64,000 nt of DNA from Dehalococcoidia bacterium (GCA_021295955.1 JAGWBJ010000008.1:1-64000); one strand, 5' to 3'; numbered from the stretch's first letter, positions 14,305 to 23,441 are shown. Program-made: numbers and translations. Notes: generated from the sequence alone by a model not told the origin.

Positions 14305-16383
14305 ATGTCTAGGCTGCACTCGGCGGCGCGCAAGGTCACCCTCCGGTGGACCCCCGTCATCCTTCTCTTGGTCTCGTTCATGGTCATACTGGCCGCCTGC
14401 AACGGCGACGACGAGCCCACGGCCACGGTCCCGCCCACCGTCGCGCCCACGCCCGAACCCACGCCCGAACCCACGCCCACTGCTCCGCCGGCGCCTACAG
14501 TGGCGCCCACACCCGAGCCGACGGCCACGGCTGCGCCCGCATCCACCGTCGCGCCCACCCCCCAGCCGACGGCCACACCCCGGCCCACGGCGACTCCTAG
14601 GCCTTTGCTTGCGGCCACGCCCGAACCCACGCCTCAGCCCACACCCCCTCCCCGGCCCACGCTTCCGCCCACGTCGACCATCGTCGCCCAGCTCAAGCAG
14701 AACGCCGAGGAGTTCCAGTACTCCATCGGAAAGAGGGGCGGCTCCCTGACCTCCGCCACCATCTCCGAGCCCCTCACCTTCAACCTGGCCATCTCCAACG
14801 ACGCCTCCTCCTCGGGGGTCCTGGGGTACGTCTTCGACGGGCTTACCGAGACCTCCTGGCTCACCGACCAGGTGGAGCCGTCCCTGGCCGAGTCCTGGGA
14901 CCGTTCCGACGACGGCCTGACGTGGACCTTCCACCTGCGCAGGGACGTGAGGTGGCACGACGGACAGCCCTTCACCGCCCACGACGTGGACTTCACCTTC
15001 AACCGCATCATCTACAACGACGACATACCCGCCAGCAGCCTCCCGGAGTTCCACTTCCGGGTCCTCGACGAGGAGACCGGCAGGTGGCAAGAGGCCCCCA
15101 TGACCGTCACGGCGCTGAACGACTACACCGTCGAGTGCGTCCTCCCAGTGCCCTTCGCCCCCTTCCTCCGCTCCATGGGCACCGCGATATACCCGAAGCA
15201 CATCCTGGAGAGGCACGTGGACGACGGCACCTTCGCCTCCACGTGGGACATCTCCACGGACCCGGCGGATGTGATAGGCACCGGCCCCTTCACCATCGAG
15301 AGCTACGTCCCCGGTGAGACCGTGGTCATGCGGCGCAACCCGGACTACTGGCTCAAGGACGGCGCAGGCAACGCGCTTCCCTACCTGGACGAGATCGTTC
15401 ACGTCATCGTCCCGGACCTGGACGCCGAGCTTGCCGAGTTCCTGGCCGGCGAGTCGGACTCCCACGGGGTGCTGGGCGAGGAGCTGGCGATGCTGGAGCC
15501 GCTGCAGGCCGAGGGGAACTTCACCATATACAGGAGGGGCCCGGCCTTCGGAACGACGTTCCTGGGGTTCAACATGAACCCCGGCGCCAACGCCGACACG
15601 GGTGAGCGCTACGTGGCCCCCGAGATGCTGAAGTGGTTCCGGACCACCGGGTTCCGCCGGGCCGTCGCCCACAGCATCGACAAGGACAGGATCATCGACG
15701 AGGTCCAGCACGGCCAGGGCTACCCCCAGTGGTCGTCCGTAAGCCCGGCCGCCGGGGACTTCCACAACCCCAACGTCCGGAGGTACGAGTACGACCTTGA
15801 CAGGGCCAACGAAATCCTCGACGGCCTGGGCTGGCTCGACACCGACGGGGACGGGGTACGGGAGGACGCCGAGGGCAACACGATCGAGTTCTCCATGGTG
15901 ACCAACGAGGGCAACAACGTTCGCCAGGCGGTCGGTGAGATAGTCCACGAGGGCCTTCAGGCCATAGGCATCGGGGCGGACTACCGGATCGTCGACTTCG
16001 GCGACCTGGTCTCCCAGCTCACCACCACCTACGACTGGGAGGCCATGATCATCGGCTTCACCGGCGGGTCGGACCCCTACAGCGGCATCAGCTTCTGGCA
16101 CAGCAGCGAGAGCCTGCACCTGTGGTACCCAAACCAGCCGATCCCCGCCACCAAGTGGGAGGCCATAATCGACGAGCTGTACGTCCTGGCCAGCCAGGAG
16201 CTGGACCACGCCAAGCGGGTGGAGTACTACCACCGGGCCCAGGAGCTGGCCGCGGAGAACGTGCCGGTGGTCTACACGACCCTCTCCGAGAGGCTGGCCG
16301 CGGTGCGAAATGTCTTCGGCAACGTGACGCCCACCCTGTACGGGCTATGGGACATCCGCTACCTGTACCGGACGGACCGGTAG
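14305..16383 (+). CDS. ABC transporter family 5 substrate-binding lipoprotein
   Basis: A 692-residue solute-binding lipoprotein of the peptide/nickel/oligosaccharide (SBP_bac_5) class. The lipobox LAAC ends at Cys32. A long Pro/Thr/Ala-rich tether follows (about 38-125, repeats of PTPEPT/PTVAPT). The binding domain has PSLAESWDRSDDGLTWTFHL, VRWHDGQPFTAHDVDFTFNR and the GTGPFTIESYVPGETVVMRRN signature. The GGGAGG Shine-Dalgarno supports the start at 14305. No permease or ATPase gene is nearby, so transport partners must be elsewhere. The gene may belong to the envelope operon beginning at 10528. Confidence 0.92.
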   Translation: MSRLHSAARKVTLRWTPVILLLVSFMVILAACNGDDEPTATVPPTVAPTPEPTPEPTPTAPPAPTVAPTPEPTATAAPASTVAPTPQPTATPRPTATPRPLLAATPEPTPQPTPPPRPTLPPTSTIVAQLKQNAEEFQYSIGKRGGSLTSATISEPLTFNLAISNDASSSGVLGYVFDGLTETSWLTDQVEPSLAESWDRSDDGLTWTFHLRRDVRWHDGQPFTAHDVDFTFNRIIYNDDIPASSLPEFHFRVLDEETGRWQEAPMTVTALNDYTVECVLPVPFAPFLRSMGTAIYPKHILERHVDDGTFASTWDISTDPADVIGTGPFTIESYVPGETVVMRRNPDYWLKDGAGNALPYLDEIVHVIVPDLDAELAEFLAGESDSHGVLGEELAMLEPLQAEGNFTIYRRGPAFGTTFLGFNMNPGANADTGERYVAPEMLKWFRTTGFRRAVAHSIDKDRIIDEVQHGQGYPQWSSVSPAAGDFHNPNVRRYEYDLDRANEILDGLGWLDTDGDGVREDAEGNTIEFSMVTNEGNNVRQAVGEIVHEGLQAIGIGADYRIVDFGDLVSQLTTTYDWEAMIIGFTGGSDPYSGISFWHSSESLHLWYPNQPIPATKWEAIIDELYVLASQELDHAKRVEYYHRAQELAAENVPVVYTTLSERLAAVRNVFGNVTPTLYGLWDIRYLYRTDR

Positions 16384-16449
16384 CCCCGCCTATCCAATAG
16401 GGCCAGTAGAGGACCGAGAGATTAGGTTGGCCGCTCCCGAGAGGCTTGC

Positions 16450-17997
16450 CTACATCGTCTCCCGGACCAGCTCCGAGGCTCGCTCGCCGATCATGATGGC
16501 GCTGCAGTTGGTGGGGACCCGCACCACGTCGGGCATGATGGACGTGTCGACGACCCGGAGCCCCTCGATGCCGTGGACGCGGCAGTACTGGTCCACCACG
16601 GCCATGGCGTCCGAGGACGGCCCCATCCTGCACGTGCCCGCCATGTGCTGGGTCTGACAGACCGCCAGGGCCTCCATGATCCAGCGGTCCAGGGCGTCGT
16701 CGGTGGACAGGTCCTCGTCGGTGGGAGCGACCCTGGCGGACACGATGCCCTCGTAGGCCGGGTTGCCCAGCAGCCCGACGGTGGTCCGCACCACCTCCCT
16801 CATGCGCTGACGGTCCCAGGCGTTCTCCATGTAGTGGTAGTCAATGGACGGGTAGGCGTGGGGGTCGGCCGACGTCAGCCGCAGCTCTCCGGCGCCCTGG
16901 GCCAGGTACAGCGTGGGGGTGATGCGGACACCGTCGTGGACCCGGGGCGACCCGCCCAGCTTGAACGCGAAGGACGTGGGCTGGGTCGCCAGGTCGTTGG
17001 CGTCGCCCGACCCGGTGGCCGTGAACCTGAGGATGGCCTGACGCCGCGGGGCGTCCGGGTCCATGGGGAACCCCTCCCGGACTGCAAGCTGCACGGGCAC
17101 CTGGGGGTGGTCCTTCAGGTTCTGGCCGACTCCCGGCAGCTCCTGGACCAGGGGGACGCCACAGCTTCGGAGCTGGTCGGCCGGCCCGACTCCCGAGAGC
17201 ATCAGCAGGTGCGCCGACTTGATGGCCCCGGCGCTGAGGATGATCTCCCCACCCTCCACCACGTACCTCTCCCCGCCGCTCTCGGCCTCGACGGCGACGG
17301 CCCTCTTGCCCGAGAACAGGACTCGCGTCACAAGCACGTTGCCCCTGACGGTCAGGTTCATGCGGTGCCGGTTGGGGTTGATGTACGCCATGGCCGTGCT
17401 GACGCGGACGCCGTCGACGTTGTTGGTGGCCGTGGGGCTTATGCCCGTGGCCTCGGGGTGGTTGACGTCCGGGGACTCGGGGTACCCGGCGTCCAGGCAC
17501 GACTGGTAGAAGGCCTCCTGGAAGGGCAGGAGCTCGCCGCGCCTGTAGTGGCGTACGGAGATGGGGCCGTCGGTGCCGTGGAAGTCGTCCCGGATGTCCC
17601 GGTCCGTCTCCAAGCGGCGGAAGAAGGGCAGCACGCTCAGGTAGGACCAACGGCCGTTGCCCCGGGCGGCCCAACCGTCGAAGTCCTGGGGAGCCCCGCG
17701 GACGTAGGTCGCCCCGTTGACCGCGCTCCCGCCGCCCATCACCTTGCCACGGACCACCGGCCCGTCGCTGGTCTGCCGGGAGGTGTGCCGGCCCGGAAAG
17801 GTCCATATGTTCCGGCCGGACAGGTCGTAGGTGGCCTGGTTGTAGCTGTACTTCAGGTCGTCGGGCAGGGTCTCGAAATCGGGGTAATCGGCGCCCGCCT
17901 CCAGCAGCAGCACCGAGCGTCCCGGGTCCTCGGAGAGACGGGCGGCCAGGGGACATCCCGCCGACCCGCCTCCAACCACTATCACGTCGTACTTCAT
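16450..17997 (-). CDS. GMC family FAD-dependent oxidoreductase
   Basis: A 515-residue flavoprotein of the glucose-methanol-choline family (choline dehydrogenase-like). The N-terminal dinucleotide motif is VVGGGSAGCPLAARLSE with LLLEAG. The second signature is GGGSAVNGATYVRG. The C-terminal active site carries the His of QHMAGTCRMG and the partner Asn of VPTNCSAI. It oxidises an alcohol; substrate unknown. GGTGGAGA precedes the ATG at 17997. The gene is divergent from the phosphotriesterase-like gene across a 226-nt region and convergent with the binding-protein gene. Confidence 0.92.
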   Translation of the reverse strand: MKYDVIVVGGGSAGCPLAARLSEDPGRSVLLLEAGADYPDFETLPDDLKYSYNQATYDLSGRNIWTFPGRHTSRQTSDGPVVRGKVMGGGSAVNGATYVRGAPQDFDGWAARGNGRWSYLSVLPFFRRLETDRDIRDDFHGTDGPISVRHYRRGELLPFQEAFYQSCLDAGYPESPDVNHPEATGISPTATNNVDGVRVSTAMAYINPNRHRMNLTVRGNVLVTRVLFSGKRAVAVEAESGGERYVVEGGEIILSAGAIKSAHLLMLSGVGPADQLRSCGVPLVQELPGVGQNLKDHPQVPVQLAVREGFPMDPDAPRRQAILRFTATGSGDANDLATQPTSFAFKLGGSPRVHDGVRITPTLYLAQGAGELRLTSADPHAYPSIDYHYMENAWDRQRMREVVRTTVGLLGNPAYEGIVSARVAPTDEDLSTDDALDRWIMEALAVCQTQHMAGTCRMGPSSDAMAVVDQYCRVHGIEGLRVVDTSIMPDVVRVPTNCSAIMIGERASELVRETM

Positions 17998-18156
17998 TCT
18001 CCACCCCCCGGCCCGTTCCGTTGCCCAGTCCCCCCTCTCCCCGGAGAGGAGTTGGGGTGAGGGCCTCTGGCGCGCATATTCTATGTTCTGGGGCCGGTGG
18101 GTGACAAGGACATCCGGCGCCCGAGAGCCGCATGATACGGCCGCCCCCGTGCCTCG

Positions 18157-18185
18157 TTGACCCCCCAGGGTGGCTATGATAGCAT
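18157..18185 (+). promoter_or_regulatory. promoter for the PTE-like gene
   Basis: -35 TTGACC (18157-18162), 17-nt spacer, -10 TAGCAT (18180-18185). The same -10 sequence occurs in the probable hopanoid promoter at 40889. The start would be near 18192. Confidence 0.5.
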
Positions 18186-18223
18186 CCTAGGCACGCCCAA
18201 CCCATTACGTCCAGGAGAATGCC

Positions 18224-19291
18224 ATGGCCGGTAGCAGCATGTCCGGGAGGGTGCAGACGGTGCTCGGCCCCATCTCACCCGCGGACCTGGGACAGACCCT
18301 TACTCACGAGCACATGCTCATCGACCTGACGGTGAACGCCCATCCCCCGGCCTCGGCCAGCGGGAAGGCCTTCTTCGACGCCCCGGTGTCCATGGAGACC
18401 CTGGGACGGATCCGACACTACAGGGACCCCAACTTCGACGACGCGCAGCTCTTCGACGTGGACACCGCCATCGACGAGGTGGCCCTCTACGGCCAGCACG
18501 GCGGGGGCTCTTTGGTGGACGCCACCAGCGTGGGCATAGCCCGGGACCCCGAAGGCCTGGCCCGGATCTCCCGCGCCACGGGCGTCAACATAGTAATGGG
18601 AGCATCCTACTACATTGCCGCCACCCACCCCCCGGACATGGACCGGAAGACGGAAGCGGAGATCACCGGCGAGATCGTCGCCGACGTCACCCGGGGGGCC
18701 GGAGGCACCAGCATCCGCTCGGGCGTCATTGGAGAGGTCGGCTGTAGCTGGCCCCTCACCGACAACGAGCGCAAGGTGCTGCGGGCCTCCGCCCGGGCCC
18801 AGCGGGCCACCGGCGCTCCTGTCCTCATACACCCCGGGAGAGACGAGACGGCGCCCCTGGAGATCATCGAGGTCCTCAGGGAAGCGGGGGCGGACCTGGA
18901 ACGCACCATCATGGGCCACCTGGACCGCACCATATTCATCCGGGACAACCTGAAGCGCGTAGCCGAGGCCGGATGCTACATGGAGTGGGACCTGTTCGGC
19001 AACGAGGCCTCCCACTACCCCCTCAACCCCAACATCGACTTCCCCAGCGAGGCCCGTCGCATGGACGACATCTCGTGGATATCCGCTCAGGGCTACGGCC
19101 GGAAGGTCCTGGTCGCCCACGACATCTGCGCCAAGCACCGCCTGCAGCGCTACGGCGGCCACGGCTACTACTACATCCTGCGGCACCTGGCGCCTCGGAT
19201 GCTCCACCGAGGCTACAGCCGGGAGGCCGTGGACGACATCCTCGTCAACAACCCGGCGGATGTCCTGGCCTTCGTGGAGCCCCAGGGCTGA
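18224..19291 (+). CDS. phosphotriesterase-related amidohydrolase
   Basis: A 355-residue member of the PTE/PHP-type amidohydrolases. Metal ligands of the family are visible: HxH in LTHEHMLIDL, Glu in VIGEVGCSW (the position that is a carboxylated Lys in true PTE), His in VLIHPGRDE, His in MGHLDRT and Asp in VAHDICAKHRL. A hydrolase or lactonase acting on a cyclic ester is the usual role; the substrate is unknown. The ATG at 18224 follows CCAGGAGAATGCC. The gene is divergent from the GMC oxidoreductase, which hints at a shared catabolic use. Confidence 0.88.
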   Translation: MAGSSMSGRVQTVLGPISPADLGQTLTHEHMLIDLTVNAHPPASASGKAFFDAPVSMETLGRIRHYRDPNFDDAQLFDVDTAIDEVALYGQHGGGSLVDATSVGIARDPEGLARISRATGVNIVMGASYYIAATHPPDMDRKTEAEITGEIVADVTRGAGGTSIRSGVIGEVGCSWPLTDNERKVLRASARAQRATGAPVLIHPGRDETAPLEIIEVLREAGADLERTIMGHLDRTIFIRDNLKRVAEAGCYMEWDLFGNEASHYPLNPNIDFPSEARRMDDISWISAQGYGRKVLVAHDICAKHRLQRYGGHGYYYILRHLAPRMLHRGYSREAVDDILVNNPADVLAFVEPQG

Positions 19292-19398
19292 CGTCCCCCG
19301 GCCCCCTTCCCCGCCCACACCGTGTCAAAGAGCATGTAACGAAAAACCGTAAACCGCAGTTGTCAGACGGCAACCCACACCCGGTTTAGGAGGCGGCC

Positions 19399-19782
19399 AT
19401 GGCCGGACCGACGGGCAGAGCCATTCTCATCGTCACCACGGACCCGTCACCCGAGTGGGAGGACGAGCTGAACCGCTGGTACGACGAGGAGCATATAATC
19501 GACGAGCTGGAACGGGTCCCCGGCGTGGTCAGCGCCCGCCGGTTCGTCTCCGCCCCCCAGGTCCGAGACGCGGTGTTCGGGGACCGGGCGGCTCCCGCCG
19601 TCTTCCCCCACTACCTCGCCATATTCGAGCTGGAGACGGAGGACGTGCTCCACAGCCCCGAGTACCAGGCCTTCATGAACAACCCGACGGAGTGGGGACG
19701 GCGCGTGGTCCCCAACGTCCCCCTTTCGGTGCTGGTATACCGGCAGATATACCCGGAGCAGGGCTTCGCCACCCGCGGCTAG
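19399..19782 (+). CDS. EthD/Dabb-like dimeric alpha-beta barrel protein
   Basis: A 127-residue small protein. AILIVTTDPSPEWEDELNRW and YDEEHIIDELERVPGVVSARRF have the 'beta strand, W/Y..EH...' pattern of ferredoxin-like dimeric barrels (DUF4286/EthD-like), followed by PHYLAIFELE. It may be an accessory to a degradative pathway. TTTAGGAGG lies before the ATG at 19399. It ends 15 nt before the HesB-like gene. Confidence 0.65.
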   Translation: MAGPTGRAILIVTTDPSPEWEDELNRWYDEEHIIDELERVPGVVSARRFVSAPQVRDAVFGDRAAPAVFPHYLAIFELETEDVLHSPEYQAFMNNPTEWGRRVVPNVPLSVLVYRQIYPEQGFATRG

Positions 19783-19797
19783 AGGAACGAAGGGCGA

Positions 19798-20082
19798 TTG
19801 GTAACGATCACGAACAGGGCCAAGCAGGAGCTGAAGCGCGTCGGGGAGAGGCTGGACCTGGAGATGGGGAAGTTCCTGCGCCTGGCGACGCCCCCAATGT
19901 GGGTCGGCGAAGGAGACTTCGGCATCGTCATCGCCGAGGAGTTGGACGGAGACCGCCTGGTGGAGCACGAGGGGACCGTGGTGCTCCTGGTGGACTGGGA
20001 CCTGATGGAGCGGATGCCCAAGGCGGTGCTCGACTTCAAGGAGTCCGCCGAGGGGGCCAGGTTCACCCTGGACGTCTTCTGA
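19798..20082 (+). CDS. HesB/IscA-like fold protein without iron-sulfur cysteines
   Basis: A 94-residue protein whose pattern (VTITNRAKQELK..., then LRLATPP..., IVIAEELDGDRLVEHEGTVVLLVDWDLME) follows the A-type Fe-S carrier fold. The three conserved Cys are absent; there is no Cys at all in the protein. It therefore cannot carry a cluster in the usual way. Such 'Fe-S cluster biogenesis-like' stand-alone proteins occur in several phyla. The start is TTG at 19798. It follows the EthD-like gene by 15 nt. Confidence 0.6.
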   Translation: MVTITNRAKQELKRVGERLDLEMGKFLRLATPPMWVGEGDFGIVIAEELDGDRLVEHEGTVVLLVDWDLMERMPKAVLDFKESAEGARFTLDVF

Positions 20083-20141
20083 GCGAACGTCCGAGACCAC
20101 CCTAGGAATGGACAGCCGCCCGTTCCGGCCCAGCCCGGCAC

Positions 20142-20282
20142 AGTCATTCCCGCACAGGCGGGAACCCATGACCGGCCTATTGGGCTCCCGCTTTCGGAGA
20201 CTGTTGCATAACCGTCATACGCGCGAAAGCATCTCCTCGTACTTGATGCGGGGGCGGGGATCCAAATCCCGGCCTTTGGGCG
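20142..20282. repeat. dispersed palindromic repeats
   Basis: GTCATTCCCGC-ACA-GGCGGGAA (about 20142-20163) is one palindromic copy. At about 20213-20270, CGTCAT.C.CGCGAAAGCAT.TCCTCGTACTTG..GCGGGGGCGGG.ATCCA is a diverged copy of the right half of the MITE-like element at 62923-63232 (its 63105-63170 part, opposite strand). A third small copy lies near 20364-20382. The whole 20083-20430 gap is made of such repeat material. Confidence 0.65.
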
Positions 20283-20431
20283 CGGGCGCATCCAGTCGAC
20301 CTTCCTAATTTGGCCCACGCCCGTAGTTACGCAAGAGTCTCCTCCCTCCGGAAGCTTGTGCACCCGTTCGCGGGAGTGACGGAAGTCGGGCAAACCCGGG
20401 CTCGCACCTCGCTAAGAAGCCGCCCTGAAGG

Positions 20432-20461
20432 TGGACGGTCAAACTGCCCATCTGATAAAAT
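20432..20461 (+). promoter_or_regulatory. possible promoter for the 129-residue membrane protein
   Basis: TGGACG (20432-20437), 18-nt spacer, TAAAAT (20456-20461) with an extended -10 TG at 20453-20454. About 150 nt lie between it and the ATG. Confidence 0.4.
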
Positions 20462-20613
20462 CCAGGTATGACACAGACCCTTCATTTGGGGTCAGAGTCG
20501 GGGCAGTGCCGGGGCACCGTGTCATGCGGTGCGCCGCGCACTTGGTGGGACCCTATCGACGGCACGCCGATAGCTATGCTGGCCACAAAGTTGGAAAGTC
20601 GGTGAGAGGGGCC

Positions 20614-21003
20614 ATGTCCGACAAGTACATGAAAGAGATCGAGGAGATCCTCAAGCAGGCCGAGGACGCCCTGCCCAAGGACCGGGCCCCGGCGCCCAGG
20701 GGCGCCCCCAAGGCCGTTGGAGGTCCCTTGGGCCGCGTCTCCGGCAAGATAAGGATATCGGCCACCAAGCTGATGCTCGGCAGCTTCGGGCTGTTGCTGC
20801 TGGCGCTGATACTGGGCCTTCTGGGTGTGGGCAGCGTGATCCACCTGGTGGTCGCCGGACTGGTGCTGTTCGTGATCGCCTACGCCCTCTTCTTCGTCCG
20901 GCCCGGCGGCTCCCTCTCCTCCTACGAGAAGAGGTGGCGGGGGCGCCCCATAGAGGACCGGCTGACGGTGGTCGACAGGCTCAAGCGCTGGCTGAAGAGC
21001 TAG
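20614..21003 (+). CDS. small membrane protein
   Basis: A 129-residue protein. A charged N-terminus (MSDKYMKEIEEILKQAEDAL) and a Pro/Ala-rich linker precede two hydrophobic helices at about residues 51-72 (LMLGSFGLLLLALILGLLGV) and 74-95 (VIHLVVAGLVLFVIAYALFF). A basic cytoplasmic tail (YEKRWRGRPIEDRL) follows. No family is recognised. The start at 20614 follows GAGAGG; the frame is open further upstream through repeat sequence and should not be used. The 3' end overlaps the opposing gene by 4 nt. Confidence 0.65.
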   Translation: MSDKYMKEIEEILKQAEDALPKDRAPAPRGAPKAVGGPLGRVSGKIRISATKLMLGSFGLLLLALILGLLGVGSVIHLVVAGLVLFVIAYALFFVRPGGSLSSYEKRWRGRPIEDRLTVVDRLKRWLKS

Positions 21004-21365
21004 ACGCTATCGCTTCCTGAGCCCCGCTGCAGCCGTGCCTCCTCCAGGAGTCTTTCCAGCAGGGTAAAGGACTCGGGCCTGCGGAAGTCCAGGCACGATA
21101 TGGAGATGGCCCTCCACAGCACCCCCGTGGACACCCTGGCCTCCACCGACTCGCCCAGCGCCGGCAGCTTCACACCCAGGGCCTCGGCCATATAGCGGGC
21201 CGCCCGCATCCCCGAGCGGGTAATATGGCACTTGGTGAGGGCACGGCCCTGGTGCAGCAGGGTGACTCCGTCCCTCACCTGGCGGACCGACACTCGCACG
21301 TGGGCCCTGGGTACGGAGATGATCTCGTCGGCGTACTCCAGGGCCCGCTTACGGCTGACTGCCAA
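21000..21365 (-). CDS. hypothetical protein downstream of the sulfite/nitrite reductase
   Basis: A 121-residue soluble protein (MAVSRKRALEYADEIISVPR...) with no recognised family. The last third (SCLDFRRPESFTLLERLLEEARL) is amphipathic. It starts 9 nt after the stop of the nitrite/sulfite reductase and is certainly co-transcribed with it, so a role in sulfur or nitrogen assimilation or siroheme-enzyme function is a contextual guess only. Confidence 0.6.
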   Translation of the reverse strand: MAVSRKRALEYADEIISVPRAHVRVSVRQVRDGVTLLHQGRALTKCHITRSGMRAARYMAEALGVKLPALGESVEARVSTGVLWRAISISCLDFRRPESFTLLERLLEEARLQRGSGSDSV

Positions 21366-21374
21366 GGCGCCCCC

Positions 21375-23228
21375 CTAGACGGCGCACTCACCTTCGCCGC
21401 GCTCCAGCTTGTAGACTTCGGGCTTGTCCCAGTCCATGTAGACGTCCATGGTGTCCGGGCCCAGCGCCTCCACCTCCCGGTGCCGCACGGCGATCTCCGC
21501 GAAGGGCTCGATGCCCACCCGGTCGACGAAGTCCCTGAACTCCTCGCCCTCGCGGCGGTTCACCTTGTAGTGGCCCGCGATCTCCTTCACGACCTGGGGG
21601 ACCCTCTTGGCCGGCACCTTGACGCCGGGCAGCCTCTGCCCGAACCGCGTCTCCTCGTGGGTCTTGCCGCCGTAGTGCCCTCCCAGGAACAGCTCGTAGG
21701 CCGGCACCTGGACGCCCCCCGGGCCCTTCATGGCGGCGCCATGGAAGCCGATGCTGGCGATGTGGTGGAGGCCGCAGCCGTTGGGACAGCCGCTCATCTT
21801 CACGTGCATCTTCTTGACCAGCGGGTCTTCCCCCAGGCCGTTCCACGACTCCAGCTCGTCCTTGATGGCCCGGCCCAGGCCCATGGACGCGGTGATGCCC
21901 AGCTTGCAGCTATCGGTGCCGGGACACGAGACCACGTCGGTTATGGTGTGGGCCCCGGCGTCCACCAGCCCGATCTCCTTCAGCTCCTTCCACACGTCGT
22001 ACAGGTACCCCTCGGGGACGAAGCGGAGGGCCAGGTTCTGCTCCTGGGTGGTACGGGCGCGCCCCCCCGTGTACTTCCGGACTATGCCGGCCAGCACCGG
22101 GAACTGATGGACGTATATGTCCCCCAGGGGCAGCTTGACGTGGGCCACGAAGTACCCCGCCTGCTTCTGGGGGGTGGTGTTGTTCTCCTTCCAGTGGAGG
22201 AACTCCGCGGGCGGCTCCTGGCCATTGAGTGGAGCAACTCGGCTGGCGGCGGGAATGGACGGCGGCTCCTCCCTCTGGACCTCGTCGATGTTCATCAGGG
22301 GCGTGGCATCGATGGGGCCCACACCCTTGAGCTCCTCGTCGACCTGCTCCTTGAAGGCCTCGAAGCCGATGCGGTCTATGAGCACCTTGATGCGGGCCAT
22401 CATCCTGTTCTTCCGGAGCATGGCCGCCTTGTCGAACACCCGCCAGATGGCCTCGGCCACCCGCAGGTAGTCCTCCTCGGGAACGAAGTCGTACAGCACC
22501 TTCCCCAGCCGGGGCATGATGGACGTAGCGCCGCCGACCATCACCTTGAAGCCCCGCTTCTCCACGCCCCCCTCGTTGCGCACCTGGGCGATGTACGACA
22601 GGTCGTGGACCGCCGAGGCCACGCTGTCGTGGTCGACGCAGCCGGTGAAAGACGTCTTGAACTTCCGGGGGAAGTTCTGAGTGACGGGGTGCCGCACGGC
22701 GAACCGCACGTAGGCCGCCAGATAGCGCGTGGGGTCGAACACCTCGTCGGGGCACACGCCGGAGAGGGCGTACCCCACCACGTTGCGGACGGTGTTGCCG
22801 CAGGCCTCCCTGGTGCTGAGCCCGGCTTGGGCCAGCATTCGCATGGCGTCGCCGGCGTCCTCCAGCGCCACGTTGTGGATCTGGACGTTCTCCCTGGTGG
22901 TCACGTGCCCCTTCTTGAGGGGCGCGTACTTGTCTATCACCGCTCCCAACAGCTCCAGGGCCTCGGGCGTGAGAATGCCCCCGGGGATCTTGACCCGGAG
23001 CATCTGGGCGTCGGGTTGCCTCTGACCGTACACCCCCTGCCTGAGGCGGAAGGGCATGAACTCGGTGGGTTCACGCTGGCCGGCGCGAAAGGCCTTGATC
23101 TCCTCCTCCAGGCTGACCACTTCCTGCTCCATGAAGGGGATGATCCCCTTGGCATTCTGGGCCAGCCTGAGGCTCTCTGCGTGGATATCCCCCTGGGAAG
23201 CCGTTGTACCCTTGACTTGGCCGGTCAC
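21375..23228 (-). CDS. ferredoxin-type nitrite/sulfite reductase
   Basis: A 617-residue siroheme and [4Fe-4S] enzyme that reduces sulfite to sulfide or nitrite to ammonia by six electrons. It has two ferredoxin-like half domains with siroheme-binding repeats (RENVQIHNV; RTTQEQNLALRFVP). The cluster and siroheme Cys are in CPGTDSCKLG and SGCPNGCGLHH. The motif set does not separate sulfite from nitrite reductase. The GTG at 23228 is preferred because AGGAGG sits 5 nt upstream; the longer frame to 23267 lacks one and runs into a terminator-like hairpin. A leader of about 146 nt separates it from a clear promoter. It is divergent from hemQ. Confidence 0.92.
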   Translation of the reverse strand: MTGQVKGTTASQGDIHAESLRLAQNAKGIIPFMEQEVVSLEEEIKAFRAGQREPTEFMPFRLRQGVYGQRQPDAQMLRVKIPGGILTPEALELLGAVIDKYAPLKKGHVTTRENVQIHNVALEDAGDAMRMLAQAGLSTREACGNTVRNVVGYALSGVCPDEVFDPTRYLAAYVRFAVRHPVTQNFPRKFKTSFTGCVDHDSVASAVHDLSYIAQVRNEGGVEKRGFKVMVGGATSIMPRLGKVLYDFVPEEDYLRVAEAIWRVFDKAAMLRKNRMMARIKVLIDRIGFEAFKEQVDEELKGVGPIDATPLMNIDEVQREEPPSIPAASRVAPLNGQEPPAEFLHWKENNTTPQKQAGYFVAHVKLPLGDIYVHQFPVLAGIVRKYTGGRARTTQEQNLALRFVPEGYLYDVWKELKEIGLVDAGAHTITDVVSCPGTDSCKLGITASMGLGRAIKDELESWNGLGEDPLVKKMHVKMSGCPNGCGLHHIASIGFHGAAMKGPGGVQVPAYELFLGGHYGGKTHEETRFGQRLPGVKVPAKRVPQVVKEIAGHYKVNRREGEEFRDFVDRVGIEPFAEIAVRHREVEALGPDTMDVYMDWDKPEVYKLERGEGECAV

Positions 23229-23247
23229 CGAAACCTCCTGAACCGAG

Positions 23248-23293
23248 CAAAATAAAACTGCGCCCATCCTAGGCGTACCATAGACGGGCGCAG
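23248..23293 (-). terminator. terminator-like hairpin in the leader of the sulfite/nitrite reductase
   Basis: Read on the minus strand: CTGCGCCC (23293-23286), a 20-nt loop containing CCTAGG, GGGCGCAG (23265-23258), then TTTTATTTT. The 8-bp stem is perfect and the U-rich tract immediate, as in intrinsic terminators. It lies between the promoter (23381-23409) and the Shine-Dalgarno (23234-23239), where it can act only on this transcript. A smaller GCCCC/GGGGC hairpin precedes it near 23318-23335. Attenuation is the likely meaning. Confidence 0.65.
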
Positions 23294-23380
23294 GTGCTGG
23301 CTATGCTGGCGTCGCCTGCCCCCTACTTAGGGGCGGCTACACAGGTGGAACAGGTCGTCCTCGAACCTCATTGCCGACCA

Positions 23381-23409
23381 AGTCTATCGAGAATAGCTAC
23401 TATTGTCAA
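23381..23409 (-). promoter_or_regulatory. promoter for the nitrite/sulfite reductase operon
   Basis: Minus strand -35 TTGACA (23409-23404), 17-nt spacer, -10 TAGACT (23386-23381). Transcription would start near 23374. Confidence 0.65.
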
Positions 23410-23441
23410 TAGATTCCGTGAACCGATGCCCCGGTATCCGG

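Noticed and set aside
20431-20613. N-terminal extension of the 129-residue membrane protein
   Set aside because: It runs through repeat-derived sequence and a possible promoter. The ATG at 20614 has a Shine-Dalgarno.
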